Notes under the pieces: model-generated | Seen by the model: the letters and a program-made list of their open reading frames with translations, nothing else | Databases searched by the model: none | What the model was told of the DNA's origin: nothing | Made by a program: the position numbers and the translations under genes | Shown: one piece after another, positions 12,201-27,200 of the stretch | Layout of the letters: every line of letters starts with the position of its first letter | How positions within the stretch are numbered: position 1 is the stretch's first letter | DNA from: Phorcus lineatus | Lineage: Eukaryota > Mollusca > Gastropoda > Trochida > Trochidae | Direction of reading: 5' to 3' | Assembly (NCBI GenBank): GCA_921293015.1 | Contig: OV121086.1 | Location: 41,805,402-41,869,401 of the forward strand | Length of the DNA: 64,000 nucleotides

Positions 12201-15200
12201 CTTTTAAAGAAAATTTGGAGGTATTTAGGACTGTTTATCGTTGCAAACATAGATATAGCCATTTCTCACGATGTGTCACGCAATAACAGATGTAAATGTA
12301 CTTACAGATGTATAGTTAAAATTAGATAAAGGCAAAAGGGAATCGAGGGATACATTATTTATCCAATCTTAAATTAATACTATTTTAATAGAAAATACAA
12401 CCATACGAACTTTGTGAGCAAGTAATCAAGACTAACTAAAATATAATGGATTTCAAATTACCCTTGTCCAATACTGGCGGCAAGTTACAGTTAAACACTG
12501 TAGAATTATTTACAACTTTCTAAAATACAACTAATGTGGTCAACCTGAAATACATGGTTGATTCCATTATGTTTATTTGATCTGGTTTGTTCCACTGTTT
12601 TATACCAGTCGTCTCATTTGACTCGTACATATAGCTATCAATGTTGCATATGGATGGAATTCCTAATGCCCGAAATACATGTCAATACATAGAGCTTAAC
12701 TGCATCGTCTCTGAGTGGGAATTAACGTTGTAAAGTATTGAGAGCTCGTTGGAGAGCATTATGTCATCTCTTTATCTGCTATCAGTTAGAAGCATGTGTC
12801 TGCAGGGACTAACCTGTTGGTGATAATGTCCTTCTGAAATATTAATTGAAGACGAGGTGACACGGGTTATCACTGTCAATTAAAGACTTGCTTTCATCAG
12901 ATGAGATTGCTTAATTCTATTGCTTATCTTAAATTCTAAAATTATCAATCAGCTATATCTATTTTTCATATAAACTTGTTAAAATGTTGCAATTAAGACG
13001 TTTATATAGAAATTAATAGTATGGACTAAGTCACCTGGCAGCGATAACATAAGCAATGCTAATCCACATTCAGTTAAAGGGACACAGAGTATGTTGTTGA
13101 AGTCAAACATGTCAAACTTTATAAATGGTGTTATTCTATCGAGAAGTATTGGTTGTTTCTGAAAATCAGCATCTTAGTGCTTATTAACACAGTATAAGGA
13201 CAATAAGCAGGTTAATGTCGTGATTTATGATAGAAAACCGGACAGTGGCGCGCGCCAATGTCTCAAACGTAATTTTCGAAACTATCTCGACAATCATGGG
13301 TTGGAAATGATTAGTAGGTTATCAAGTTTTACTTTACTCCGGATATTTGGTAATTTGAATCTTATTTAAGCCACGTGAAAAATCATAAATTATAATCTCT
13401 GTCACTTTAAGTAAACTATTCAAAGTCCTTGGTACACGTACATTGGATTATATTTTGCAAGTCCAGTACAGTACAGTGATTTTCCGTATACATCTGGGTG
13501 CCAAGGCAAGAAGCCTAACTCCTTCACAGTATGGACATGTAGATTGAAATGAAATATAAAATCTCATATGTTGAAATCTTATATCATTTTTGTTTAAAAT
13601 CCTTTACATGTTAGTCGTTACGAATCTTTTATCATTTAACCTTTTGGTTAATGTAAGGACAATTGGATTTTAATGTGTATCAATATTATTTATCTGGTTA
13701 TCATTGTATTTATATACCAACATTTATCCCTGGCCCCGGTAATTACCACATCCCCGAACCTGACAAAGGACCCAAGCAGGGATGAGGCCAAAAGAGGTAT
13801 GGTAGATTAATATCTATTTTCATTTTTTTTTCAAAAAACAAACCTACCCTTTTCATTGGAAAGGAAATTATAGGAGAAACGGTCTTATATGCGTTTAATA
13901 AAACTTTCATATTTTCGACATCTCCTCTAGAACTGTTGTACGCCAACCTGTAAGTCATAAGGTGCGGTTTGTTAGTATTTTTAAAAGTGTATGGCAAAAA
14001 GTCGCGACTCCCTAGTCATATAAGTTACTCTTTAAAGCTTTGGTTGAAGAATAAGATCTTGAATACTTTAATCGTTTGTAGACATGTCTGACCAGCAGGT
14101 TTGATTGCTAACCATTCATTTATTGTCATCAACCTGTTACTTGTCTGCTGCCTGATATAACAAATCATGAAACGCTAAAGAGCTACAGAGCCTGTGACTG
14201 TAAATTGTTTGAGTTACGGACCTAAAACATAACATATTTATATGAACATAGTTATTTCAATAACAATCTAAGAGAATCTCCTCATATTTCTACACTACAC
14301 AACCCCCGTTCCATCGTTCCCCTGAATTTTGTTATTTCCTGTCCTTGAAGTGACTGTGAAGTAAAATACCCTTCAATGTTACCAGTAAAAATCTTTTTCG
14401 TTAAAACGATTTAATAATTACGAAACAGATGGAAGAAATCCATACAAGGTAGAGTGCATATGTTCGTCACACTTAAACATCGCAGGACTCGCACTAAGCT
14501 ATGCTTAAGTTTCTTAGTTTGTCGCATTTTATCATCGTCAAGGTCTCCTTAGCAATCAATATGATTACATGTATTCCGATTTGAAGATGGCATTCACTAA
14601 CTCCCCAAGTCCTTCAAAGCACTAATTGTTAACCATACTTGTAATGTCATTTATATTTCGTTTCATCTGTAAAGAGGATGTATCTCTCTGATCCCACACA
14701 GAACACTTAATGCACACTATCATATAGGAGTTACAAACACGACATGCGATACCGTAACCTATATGCATGACGGTTACCGTTTGATGTCCTCTTCAGTAAT
14801 TTCAGTGCATTACCTGGGGAGAAGGGAATGATATTGATTTTACACAATAAATGTATTTTGAGTATATTTTGATCACGCAATTAAGTATTACCTGCCTTTG
14901 AGTTCTTCTGCCACATGCAATTTTCAATTATCACTTTATTGCCAGTGTTTCTCGATATAGCAGTTGTGATTGTGGGGGTTGAAAAAGCTAGTTCAGATTG
15001 AAGGTATAGGTTTTCATCATGTCAAGCTCGGCAATTTTGGCTACGGTAAAGAGCTGTTCAGTGTACCTTGTGTGGCTTAAAGAGCCACTCCGTGAGTTGT
15101 TTGAGTCATATATGCCAAACTTAATCAATGGTGTCATTTGATAGCGAAGTATCGACTGTTACCAAAAAGACACATTTTAAAGCTTATTGATTTTTTACAG

Positions 15201-18200
15201 TGACAATAGGAAGGTAGAACGTCGCAATTATGATCGAATACCGGACGGTGGCGCGAGTCAAATCGTCAAATGTAATTTTGGAGACTAATCTTAAACAACC
15301 AGGAGGGCAGTTAGGAGTTGATAGTGTTTGTTAGGTTATATAACTAGTATCCATGTATATTGAACGTGATATCTACACCTCTGTGAATTTATAAGGCTGT
15401 TTTTCGATGTTTATGGAAAACCAGTATTTGTCATATATATGTCTTTTGGACATGAAAAGTTAAGAGTTTTTTTATTTTATATCACCACATGACATTAAGG
15501 TTCGTATCAAAGGTAAACAATATGTTATGAAAATCACGGAGTGGCTCTTAAAACATCATTGCAGTTGTCTAATCGAGAGTAGCAAGTTTCGTCGGAAACC
15601 GTCATGCCTTGTACATTGCGGAATTTCCCCCAGTCATTGTTTCTTCCTCGGGACCTAATTAAGAGTAATCTTTGAAGGCGAAATAGACGAGTTGGTTAGC
15701 TGCTAGTACGGTCAATGCTGGCGGTTTTGCCTGACCATGAGGGTGTGGGTTCGCGTCCAGCAACGGAGACGACTCGAAAAAAGTCTACGAATTTTTACTC
15801 TTGCAGATAGTGTGATCCCAAATATATCACTGCTATAAATCTTTGAAAAGTTCCATATGAGATATTGTACCTCGCGAGATCCGGGCTATACTGGAAGGTT
15901 TCACTACAATTCCAAACCAATAATTATTGCGGGCTTTCCATCTGGAATGATATTAGCGCCGCGATGGATGTGAAATGAGAACGAAAACTTCAAAATAATC
16001 TTATTTGTCAAAAATATTTGCATCTTCAACCACCCCCCCCCCCCCCCCCCCCACTCCCTCCCCCTACCACTGTTTTTAAAAGGGTAGTTTCGGTGATTGT
16101 GGAAGATAACAATACAACGGTGATTGTGGAAGATAAAAATGGTGTATGTATGGTCATAAATCAATCTAAGTTACGAAACAGTAATTGCGATTAGTTAAAA
16201 GGATTATTCAGGGACTTGAGGTTAAAAAACAGTCAGTATCGCGAACTTCAAACATGCACTTCAAGGACAGCTTGAAGTCTTCGCCTCAAATCCCTCACCA
16301 GACGTCGAAATCGCTCTTGTGGCAACGGCTGCCACTCCTCGTGTAATGCCGCTTCTTTTTTAAGCAAGTTCTGAGAAGGAGGAGGATCCCTGCCTTGTAT
16401 CAGTCGGTCCAATTGCCCCAAACGTGTTCAAGGGGAATACGATCCGGACTCATTGCAGGCCCAGGGGGGGGCGTCAAGGCATTGCCGTTCTCCTTGCTAG
16501 TGGTTCTCGAAATGGGGCACGACAGGTTCAAGGTCTTCCCGGATGTCAAGGTACCTCGTACGGTTACGAGATCAAGTTTGCAGTTAAACGAGAAGAACCC
16601 CCATTCCATTACAGATCCACCGCCATACAGTTCTGTTGGCATGCTACCTCGTGGTGCATATGCTGTTCCTTGATGCCTCCAAACTCTGGTCCTGCCATCC
16701 ACAGAGTGGACAAGGAACCTGTTTTCGTCTGACCAGTTAACCTTCTTCCATGATCTTAATTTCCAGCCAGGTCTTTCTCTACACCATGTCAGATTGCTTG
16801 TGGTTGTTATTTAGTTTTGGTCGCTTGATTACTCTTCTGGACTTCAATCCAGCGGTCTTGAGTCGATTTCTAACAGTTTGGTGACTGAACAGACGGTGTG
16901 GAAGCCAATGGCGTTTTAGGGTTGTACTGGAAGCTTACGAGCGTTAAGCAATGATGTATCCTCTCTCACGGAGGTGATACGTGGTCTGTCTGAGGGTGTG
17001 CAATTCTTCGCGTCATTTGGTCGTGCATGTTTTCTGGCTAAACGACTTATGGTAGATTAATGACGTCAAGTTCTTCTTGCAATTTCCTTGAAAGAAAGAC
17101 CCGTTCCAAGAAGACCAATAATCTGCCACTTGACAGCCTTCGACATTCTAGCACCCAGCATTCTGGGTTACAATGGCTAAAAAGGCTTGTATCAACGTTT
17201 TTATAACCGAAATTGATTCCAAAGCCATACTGCAAATTTCGGAAATCGTGGAGAGAAAAGTGCACGTGCAGCTTTTCGCGTTTGGATGACAAATATCCCT
17301 ACAAAAACATGATCAAATCAAACCTACTACATAGCAGATTCATGGGTACAAACAACATCAACTGGGTTTGGTATGTGCCGAAATAACTTAACTTTTACTT
17401 GGGGGTGCAACACCCTTTTTACTATGTTTATTTCGTGTAGGTTGGGTACAATTAAGCGACTCTGAAGACAAACATCACGTCAATTTTCATCAAAACAAAA
17501 ATCATATTTTTAGTATTATCTGTTCATAGAGTCTTGCCACTACTCCAGTGCTTTATATACTATCTAAGTTGTAAAATCGAAAGTTGTAAAACAATTTGAC
17601 ACGCATGTTCAAGGAATGGTATAACGGCGTCATTTACCGTCCTTATTTCCACTTAAGCCTCTGAATACAATACAGTAATTGATGTCAGAGACACATGTAT
17701 TGCATCTCTTCTGTAACTATTGTCGTTATTGTCGTGTTTACTCCTAAAAAACGCGATGAATAAACGACTGAATTGTTGCTTGTCATTGATGCTTACCACT
17801 CATTTACTTCAACAATATGAAATTTACATTTTATTTGTATCACCTATTACGACAGCTTTTTTTCATTCATTTTTTAATTTCGAGGAATTGTCTAAAAGCA
17901 TAAAATTAATGAGATTCTTTCATTCCAGCAGGAGTAACAATAATGTACTTAGATGTACAATTCATTTCCTTAGCTCATACTTGATGGTGAACACCTATTT
18001 CGGACTGAATGAAAAATTTAATTGTATAGGTAAAAGGGAAACTTCGAAAAAGAATAAACTAGAACCATTAACATTATATATGTATAATACGAATATCCGT
18101 AGTCGTAGAATAGGGTGTCTTGTAATAAGCGAAAACTTCATGTAGCCATTTTGGTGTGAATCCTTTTTTAATCATTCGAGATAAAGGCATATATATTAGT

Positions 18201-21200
18201 AGCGAGACCGAACTTGGAACATTCGTTTTAGAAGTTTATTGATTGAAAATATTGTCCTGTAATTTGGATTTGTTGTCCTTTTCGTGAGATCGATGTGTTT
18301 CTCTAAAAGAACATGCATGCCACAAGGCCTTTAGTGTAAAATGATACTTTGTAATAATAATGTCAAATGATACTTTGTAATGATAAAATCAAATGATACT
18401 TTGTAATGATAAAATCAAATGATACTTTGTAATGATAAAATCAAATGATACTTTGTAATAGTAAAATAAAATAATACTTTGTAATAATTAAATAAAATGA
18501 TAATTTGTATTTGTAATAAAAAATAAAATGATACTTTGTAAGAGAAATATTTAATGGTACTGTGTATTCTTAAAATCAAATGATACTTTTTGATAATAAA
18601 ATCAAATGAAGAGTAACATCACGCAAGAACTGGTCCAAAGAAAAATGGTTGCGTTCAGTTTCATTAGAAATTTTTAAAAAAAATTTTAATCTTTTATTGA
18701 GCGCCGTATGAACGGATCTCCTAACTCCTAGTTCATGCGTTAATGTGATCAAGTTTAACTCAGCGTAGTTAATGCAGTGATAAATGTATCAAAGAGGAGT
18801 ATTGTGACAGTATAAATACAGGGTTTGGCGTCATCCAAATCCAGGGCCGAAATACTTCCTCTTTGGGGACTAAATAAAAGGAGACGCGTCTGTTCAGGGA
18901 ATAATTCTCTTTGATTAAGACATGTTCACGTCGATACACTGCTATTATCTGAAATTAATCCCCTTTGGCTTAAAAAAGCAAGTTGATTGATATTCAAATC
19001 TTGCAAAACAGCCAAATCTTGCAAAACATTGCAAATTGAGAGTGTTACATATTCATAGCTATTCAGTTGTTGAAGCTGACGCGTGCAAACCTACATACTG
19101 AAGTTTGGGAATCATTTGTAAACTGATATCAAAATGAAGACCGTGAATGAAGAACATTAAAAAATTAATGGTAATCAGTCCCGTAGAGAAATGTCTTTAG
19201 TTGAGTTTTAAAACAATCAAGATTTTCGCAGTCTCTTAGGTGTTTATACTACACAAATAAGGACCACACTGTTATTCAATGGCATGTATAAAATAGATCA
19301 CGATGTTCACTGGTATAGACAATATGACACATTCATATAATATGTAGTGTGTAGAGAAGTGAATTTAAGTAATTCATAAAGACACTATAATTCCTTTTTG
19401 ATGTACATACATGTATGACTGATGCATTTGTCCTTTGGCTTTACCTCTACTTTATTCTACTAATACTAATATGGTATATAACTGCCGTGTGTGTCACTAA
19501 AGTTGGAATGTTAACACGTTCCTTGAAAATAGAGGCGTCAAACGTTAATTTAATAAATGCCAACCTTTTTAACCGAAAAGCTTAATCAAAAAATATAGCC
19601 AATTAAAACGTGCGTACAATGTAGATGAATGTGGATTTACACACCTCTTATGTAAATGTTTTGCCCCAGTCCGCCCTCTTGCCCCTGCACCCAACACCTA
19701 CACGCTTAAAAACACCATTGACGCCAGTACATGGCGGTCACGATGGCGTGTAGATGGTTCGACATTAAAGGTAAACTATCAATGTTATAAATCGTACAAT
19801 ATTAGTATTCTATCTGCATCATTACATGGAACTTGTCGAAAATCTACCGCAGAATCATCAATTTTGCGCTTTATCTTATTTTTATTAGTAACGATAACCA
19901 TCTCCTTTTGTTATCCTTAGCGTTATCCTTAACATCCATAACTTTTGTCAAACATCAGATTGAAGGACAGCCGAGATAACTGGAGATTCAAGATTTCGGG
20001 TGTTGAATCGATTTTGTAATCAACGTGACTTCCCATCATACCTGAACATTTTACCGCTGTAGATCTTGTTTTATAAGATTCTTTAAAATCAACAATTTTT
20101 AAACCAAAACAATCAAAACGCTCAGTTGATGAAAGAGTGGTTTGCTTCACAGAGGACGGTTCCTCGGGACCTGCACAGTGTCACGTGCGTGAAGCGACTG
20201 TGAAGAAGGACAGTTTACGTGCAGACAAATATGTCAACCTTCTACAAGTTGTACGTTACCTACTTATCTAAACTTTAAATTCAACATTCTTAAGGAGCCA
20301 TGACCGGAGCAAATCTTACAAACACATGAATATTATACAACCATATATATCACAGGTGCTTGGCTTACGCAACACTTCTCATCTTTCAATTATCTTTAAT
20401 TACTCCCTTTCATAATTTGTTGGCACACCACAATGATACCGTGAAAGAATATTTTCCGATTTCCACCGTCAAAGTTCGTCGATCATAAATGTTCAAATAT
20501 CATTGACATAAAATAAATGATCATAAGTATAATTTATTTTTTTAATCATTACGATTAAAATATTACTAATGTTCTCATCATACATATGTGTAGCATCCCC
20601 CGTACCCACCTCATCGGGAGAAACCATACTTATCACGTCAAATAACATTATCACTTATGTCGATTAAAATGTGTCGAACAAACAAAATATTAGCGAATCA
20701 ATATTTTTATCAAGAGCCGAAAGACAGATAATTTACGCCGAGGGTTTTATAAACTTTGATAATCGAACTACGTTCCCTGACTGGGCATCTGCAATCAGCA
20801 GATTGTTGTCATCAAAGGTTTCTCAAACAAAGCGCAATAAAGTTATGGCGTGACAGATTATAGTTATCTCATATCAAACTGGAGTAACAATTGAAATACT
20901 CGTTATAAATGATAACGACCCTGTTATTTTTCTTTATAAAAGGTAGGCTATCACACATAAAATTGTCTTCTTACATGCATTAACAACAATCGATCGCTGT
21001 CACATTTCAAGGGGCTTCTAATGAGTGTACATTATGCCTTATATGCATTGAAGGACGTTATATAGGAGGTATTGTCTAACTTTACACTCGGCCTAATCAT
21101 CCTGTCCTAGGGTAAACCGTATACGCTGACGCTCCGCTGTAGTACCCTCAGTTACAACCCGACTCAACCTTTTTGTTTTGTTTCATTATCCCAAATACAA

Positions 21201-24200
21201 CATCCGGGAAGGAATAGAAGTCTAAGATGGAGTTGATTGAGCCGCACAGGTGAAGTGTCATAACGGGCAGCTAAATGGTCAGTAAAATGTTGGTCACGTT
21301 ATCTCTCACGGCCAGTGTCCAGGAAAAGGAAGAGAAATGATGACATCATGGTTGAAACGTCCGTTATCTTTGATGAGGATGTGTCATGACTGCCACAAAT
21401 GGTCGACAAAAAGGTGCCTCAGATCTTACTAGTACTTTTTTGTCTTTGATGATGTGTTCGATAAATGCAACCAAAATATGGTCAACACAATGATCCCTAG
21501 TCACAAGAATATGTCCACATTGAGGAAAATTAAAGATGACACTGTGGTTGTCACGTCCGTTATATGAGGATGTGTCATGACTTCCAACCTGACGGTCAGC
21601 ACATTGAACATGGTCACGTCATCTCTCGGTCACAATGCTAATTGCAAGAAAAAGATACACGATATTAGATTATATCTCTATCTTAAGCTTCAGGAAGCTG
21701 TTAAGGATTTGCATGAGATTGTGAAGGTTATCTTCAACTGAGTTATTGAACACGTGCCGAAATACTTGGTATGGAATGGATTATATTTAGTACGCTCCAG
21801 CTTCTTTCTGTACAAGTCCGATCCGTCGTGGCGCCTGAAGATCATTGTCCAGGAACACGCAGAACAAAAAAAATCATTTTATTGACCTCGATGCGTTGTA
21901 TTGTCCCTTGGCAGTCTTTAAGAGGTAATAACAGACATGAGTCAATACGACTAATAACGGTAACGTCTCACCAAGGACAAACGAGTTTAAGTCTGAACCA
22001 TTTTGAAACAATGACATGCATATGGTACCCGCCCGCTATTGTGGAGATGCAATAAACAGTCAGAACAGACTTCAACAATGTCACAGAAAAAGGCAAGGAG
22101 GTGTAAGGAATGAAGCAGTAGTAATCTGGAACGAGGCAGTTGTAAAATGGAACGTCAAAAATGATGAGCATTCCAGTCAAAGAGTTACATGTTACCACCC
22201 TTCATCAATAGTTACATGTAACCACCCTTCATCAATAGTTACATGTAACCATCCTTCATCAATAGTTACATGTAACCACCCTTCATCAAGAGTTACGTGT
22301 AACCATCCTTCATCAATAGTTACATGTAATCACCCTTCATCAATAGTTACATGTAACCACCCTTCATCAAGAGTTACATGTAACCATCCTTCATCAATAG
22401 TTACATGTAACCACCCTTCATCAAGAGTTACGTGTAACCATCCTTCATCAATAGTTACATGTAATCACCCTTCATCAAGAGTTACATGTAATCACCCTTC
22501 ATCAAGAGTTACATGTAATCACCCTTCATCAAGAGTTACATGTAATCACCCTTCATCAAGAGTTACATGTAATCACCCTTCATCAAGAGTTACATGTAAT
22601 CACCCTTCATCAAGAGTTACATGTAATCACCCTTCATCAAGAGTTACATGTAATCACCCTTCATCAAGAGTTACATGTAACCACAGTTCATCAATAGTTA
22701 CATGTAACCACCCTTTATGAAGAGTAACATGTAATCACCCTTCATCAAGAGTTACATGTAATCACCCTTCATCAAGAGTTACATGTAACCACCCTTCATC
22801 AAGAGTTACGTTTAACCACCCTTCATCAATAGTTACATGTAACCATCCTTCATCAAGAGTTACATGTAACCACCCTTCATCAAGATTTATGGGTATTTAT
22901 AGGGATATTAAGAGATATAACATTTAGTCACATCTGGAACATGCTTAAGTTAGAATAATGAAAACAGGAGTCAATGTTCATTATCAAGCATACAGTTGTG
23001 AAGAAAAGACACACATTTTCCAAAAGGTCACCTCGTAAATGACAAGAAAGCACACAAGTTAAAACTGAACATTATCTAGAAAACCCTTGATGCTGAATAT
23101 TGACCACGGAAGCTTTCCTAATCGATGAAAGAGACGATATTCCATTATGACATTTCCCTCTATTGTATCTGTCTCGACACGACGCTAGCTGTGATAAGTC
23201 AAATAAATGATAACACGAACTAAAAAGAGGTAATGATTCTTTATCACTTTAGTACTTTTTGCTTAGATGTAGCTAATCGAGATAACAAACGGTTTATGTG
23301 CGAATCTAGGTATACACTTATCAATTGGGTACACTGAAGAAAGATAACGTTATAAGATAACCGTGTGGCCTTCTGTACATGAATCAGTCGTCCATTCCTC
23401 GTACAACGACAGTGCATGTGTGCATGACCTTGGTAATATCGTCTCAAAAAGTAAACCCAGGAAACGTTAAAACGTAAAAAAAATTCAAACTAACAATAAC
23501 TGCTGCGACACGACGTTGGTCATCCATTTGTCCAAGGTCGACTAGTCTCCTAGACATCGCGTCAACTCAAGGGTAATGTCAAGGACCCACACGATATAAA
23601 ACGGCCATTATCTGGAAGTACTTCACCACTGGAATCATCCATTATCACACAGACATTACGCTTCCATTATCAGACATCGTCCATATACTTAACTGGTCGC
23701 CGATTCTGTCACGTAACAGACGTGTGGAGCGGGGTAAATGAACAATAACACACAGGAAAATGAGCCAGTCGCTCTAGCTGTCAGCGGGGGAGGTTTTTCA
23801 TTTAATAAAAAATGTTTTCTTGATAAAATTATAATGTTATAGTTCTATTTCAAGATGCTTTTATCTACTTTCCTTAATTAATACTTTTATAGGAACACGG
23901 TATGATTCGTCACGTTTGAGGTCTATTCAACATATTTTAGTCATTTTACCCGCAGAGCAACAAAAGCATCACGGTCCTACCAATTAGTGAAACTATTTTC
24001 CTATATTCATCCACGGGAGACAGGTCATAAACGAATATTTTGTTTTATGGGTTATGATTTTGTGTCATTGTCAAAAATGCACATTTGTACTAAAATCTTT
24101 TGTACCGTCTTTTACGATTAAACATTTTCATTTATTACAACTTTAATGCAAGAATAATTATTGTTATTGAAACTCAGATTAAGGTTAATCATTCACGATG

Positions 24201-27200
24201 TTTATGCTTCTATTTTTGGTATTTTTCATAGCTTTATTCCAATTATAACCAATCAGGATAAGCCTATGCTTTCAGCATTTATGTCAGAACGTAAATAATT
24301 GAAACGTTTGGGCGAATGGTGAACGTTTACATCAAGATCATGTTTTTATGTAGTGCCATTGGCAGAGTGGCAAAACAGTCTCATAGTCCAAAAGTGCATG
24401 AATGAAATAAGTAGTACGATGGAATTTTGTATAATCGAAAAAAAAATGTAAAATGATGTAAAAAAATTTAAATGATAAATAATGTGTTCACTGATAGAAT
24501 ATCATAAAACGTCAAATATCTCTAATATCTTTGATTTATAGCAGTATACATGTATGCCACAATGACAGGTCTGACTCCTTGTCTGTGATGCATTTCCTAA
24601 TCCATTTATACCTTAAGGATTATATAGCTTGATAAGCGTAATAAAGAACAATAATTAGGCCAGGAAGTCCCTCGTTGTTCACCGGAAGTTCGAGTTTGCA
24701 TTAATGAAAGATGATAGGGGAGGATTCGGCTGGAGGGTCCATTTCCGGTAGCAGGCATCGGAGTTACAAGTGTCAAGTGGTGTCTTAGATTGGTTGGTCA
24801 ATTGTTGACATATGTACGACATTAAAGGCATTCTGTACCTCCTCGAGCTACATGTTATTTGTTGAAGCCTTCAGTATCAAAACCTCTGGGAAGTCGAAAT
24901 CAGTTGCTCTAGTGATCGTTATTAACCATACCATCGATTTATGATTTTAATGGGTTGTTTTTCATGGAGCAGGATGATATTAAAACTTAGTTGTTGCCTA
25001 TAATATATCAAGACCAAATTGTGAATTGTCAGTAAATGATTTCCGCGGATGCATGGAGGTGAATCTAAAACAAGTTAATGTGATGTTATAGGATGGGGAA
25101 CGAGAGAGTTATAATCTTGAACGATTTTTTGGCCTTCATATTACTGACCTAAATGTCACTTGTAAATCAAACGAATATACGATCACACTGATCTTTATTG
25201 GCTAATGTTATCTAAGTATTTTCGATTTTCCTGAATGTAAATTTCATCATTCGCGGTCCTATTTTAATGCTTATATAATGATATTACTGTCATTAGTTAG
25301 ATTAACTTCCAGTAAACCAGTGATAAGGAAAGACACCTTTGACAATGGGCCACTTTAGGGCTTTAGTCATTTCAGAATATTGAATGGGCCATTTCCCCAT
25401 TTAGCAATGGTAAAATTTCCAATTACAATCGGCCATTTTTTCATCCAATGTCCAATATGGCTCATGTCCCCCACTTTTCCCAATCCCTAGTAAACTAATT
25501 GAGCGATGATTTATTAAGCCATTTCTTACATTATTTCCAAAACGACAATGGGAGTTGTTTGTATTCCATGAGGTCACCATTGTAGATATCCTCAGACCGT
25601 GCTTGATTTATGAGATGACGGTTTTAAAGAGGCAATGGCAATTGTTAATGACTAGACATGACAAATATCTCTTTTGTAATTATGTTCATTAGTTTCTATC
25701 AACTATTTCCCACATAATCGAATGACGAGTTAGGGTAGAATTGTGATTTCCAATAATTCCCCCTTCAACAGCCTCATTATCTCGTAGTAACATCACATAC
25801 GTTGAATATATGTTACAGTTTTTAAAGGCACTATATCGCGCATTCTAGCGTTCAATTTGGTACTTTAAGAATTATTAGGCCAAAGGCACTCACTTTTGCG
25901 TTCTATCGATGCAATAAAATACTTATTGTTCTTTAAAATTGACCTGCAATCAATATTGAAAAAAATTGGCCGAAATCCGCTTAGAGATAAAAAGAAAAAT
26001 CTACGGTCAGCTGTGCACAAAAATGATTAAATATGGATTGTTGTAAACAGTGCAGCTTTTACCGTAATCCCTGAACTGAGAAACAAGGATGAAAAATTTG
26101 TATTAAGACAATCCCGAAACTAAACAATTCTTTGAAAATGGCATTGTTGTTTGATATACATTAGCGATTGCCGTTTTTTATTTTTCTGCTGTAAGCGAAA
26201 TTTGAATATTTCGGATAACGTAGTTCATTAAGTGCAACATTGCATTGAATACTTCTGGTCTTTAAGAATCTACTTAATAACCTGAATACGTGCCTATTTG
26301 TTAAAATTGTTTTAGGTAGATTACCCCAGTGAAGGTCGTTAAAAATATCGAAAGTTATCTACGATCTGTATAAATGAAATATTGGTGTGCCCTAGTGCCT
26401 TTAATGACATTTTCTTTGCATGGATTCGATGTTTCCATATTATTCTACCATGGTTATCCAGCAAATGATGCCATGCGTTACCTTAAGGTGAGCATATCTC
26501 TCAACAAAGATTACGGCCTTTTTTTCAAATGAATGATGAATGGATTGATAGCTAATGATAATTAAAGTTATCAAACGAGTAATTTTCTTGGCGTAAGTAT
26601 GCGATGTAATCTCAAAATTGAAAAATTGACACAGGTAAGTTTATTAAATAGTTTCTGTCTGTTCATTGAAATATTTTAAACACTATTTGTAGTGAAAGTA
26701 ATGGTTTTGACTCCTTTAATGTGAGGAATTTGTGAAGTCACGTGCAATCATTGACTTTGTAGCCCAAAAAAAGAGAAACTGTGATTGTACTTACAAACAC
26801 AAAATCATGAGGTCAATCGATGCATGTTTGCATGAACCGAGTAAGCACATTGAAGCTCATTTGGGAAAAAACAAATTGAAAGTTTAATTTTGATGACCTT
26901 TTGGCATTACCGCGTCTTACAAATGAAGAACGTCAACGCGCTATGGGGAGGCTCCGTGCTGGTCAGTCTGTGGTCACTGTGGCAAGAGACATGAACTGTT
27001 CACGACAAAAAAATTTAAATCTCAGGATGAGAGTGCATCAAACGGAAACAGTTGCAGACCACCCGCGGCCAGGAGCATCACGTGTGACGTCACTCCGGGA
27101 TGATGCAGCAATACGTTTACGTCATCTTCGCAACCGATTTGTAACTGCAACTTCCACAAGTAGGGAGATGTTTCGTAGTCAAAAATCGCTTGCGTGCCAC

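Larger units (their letters stand above)
12012..15080. other. First part of STPG-like intron 3-4
   Basis: AT-rich intronic sequence. Apart from the family B' element and the PG-like module listed separately, I see no feature here. The minus frame at 13743-13997 has no recognisable domain. Confidence 0.5.

Noticed and set aside
16395-16732. Plus-strand frames of about 100 codons
   Set aside because: Shadows of the minus-strand Tc1 transposase relic.
17720-18145. 141-codon plus-strand frame
   Set aside because: AT-driven composition, no domain, no splice or promoter context.
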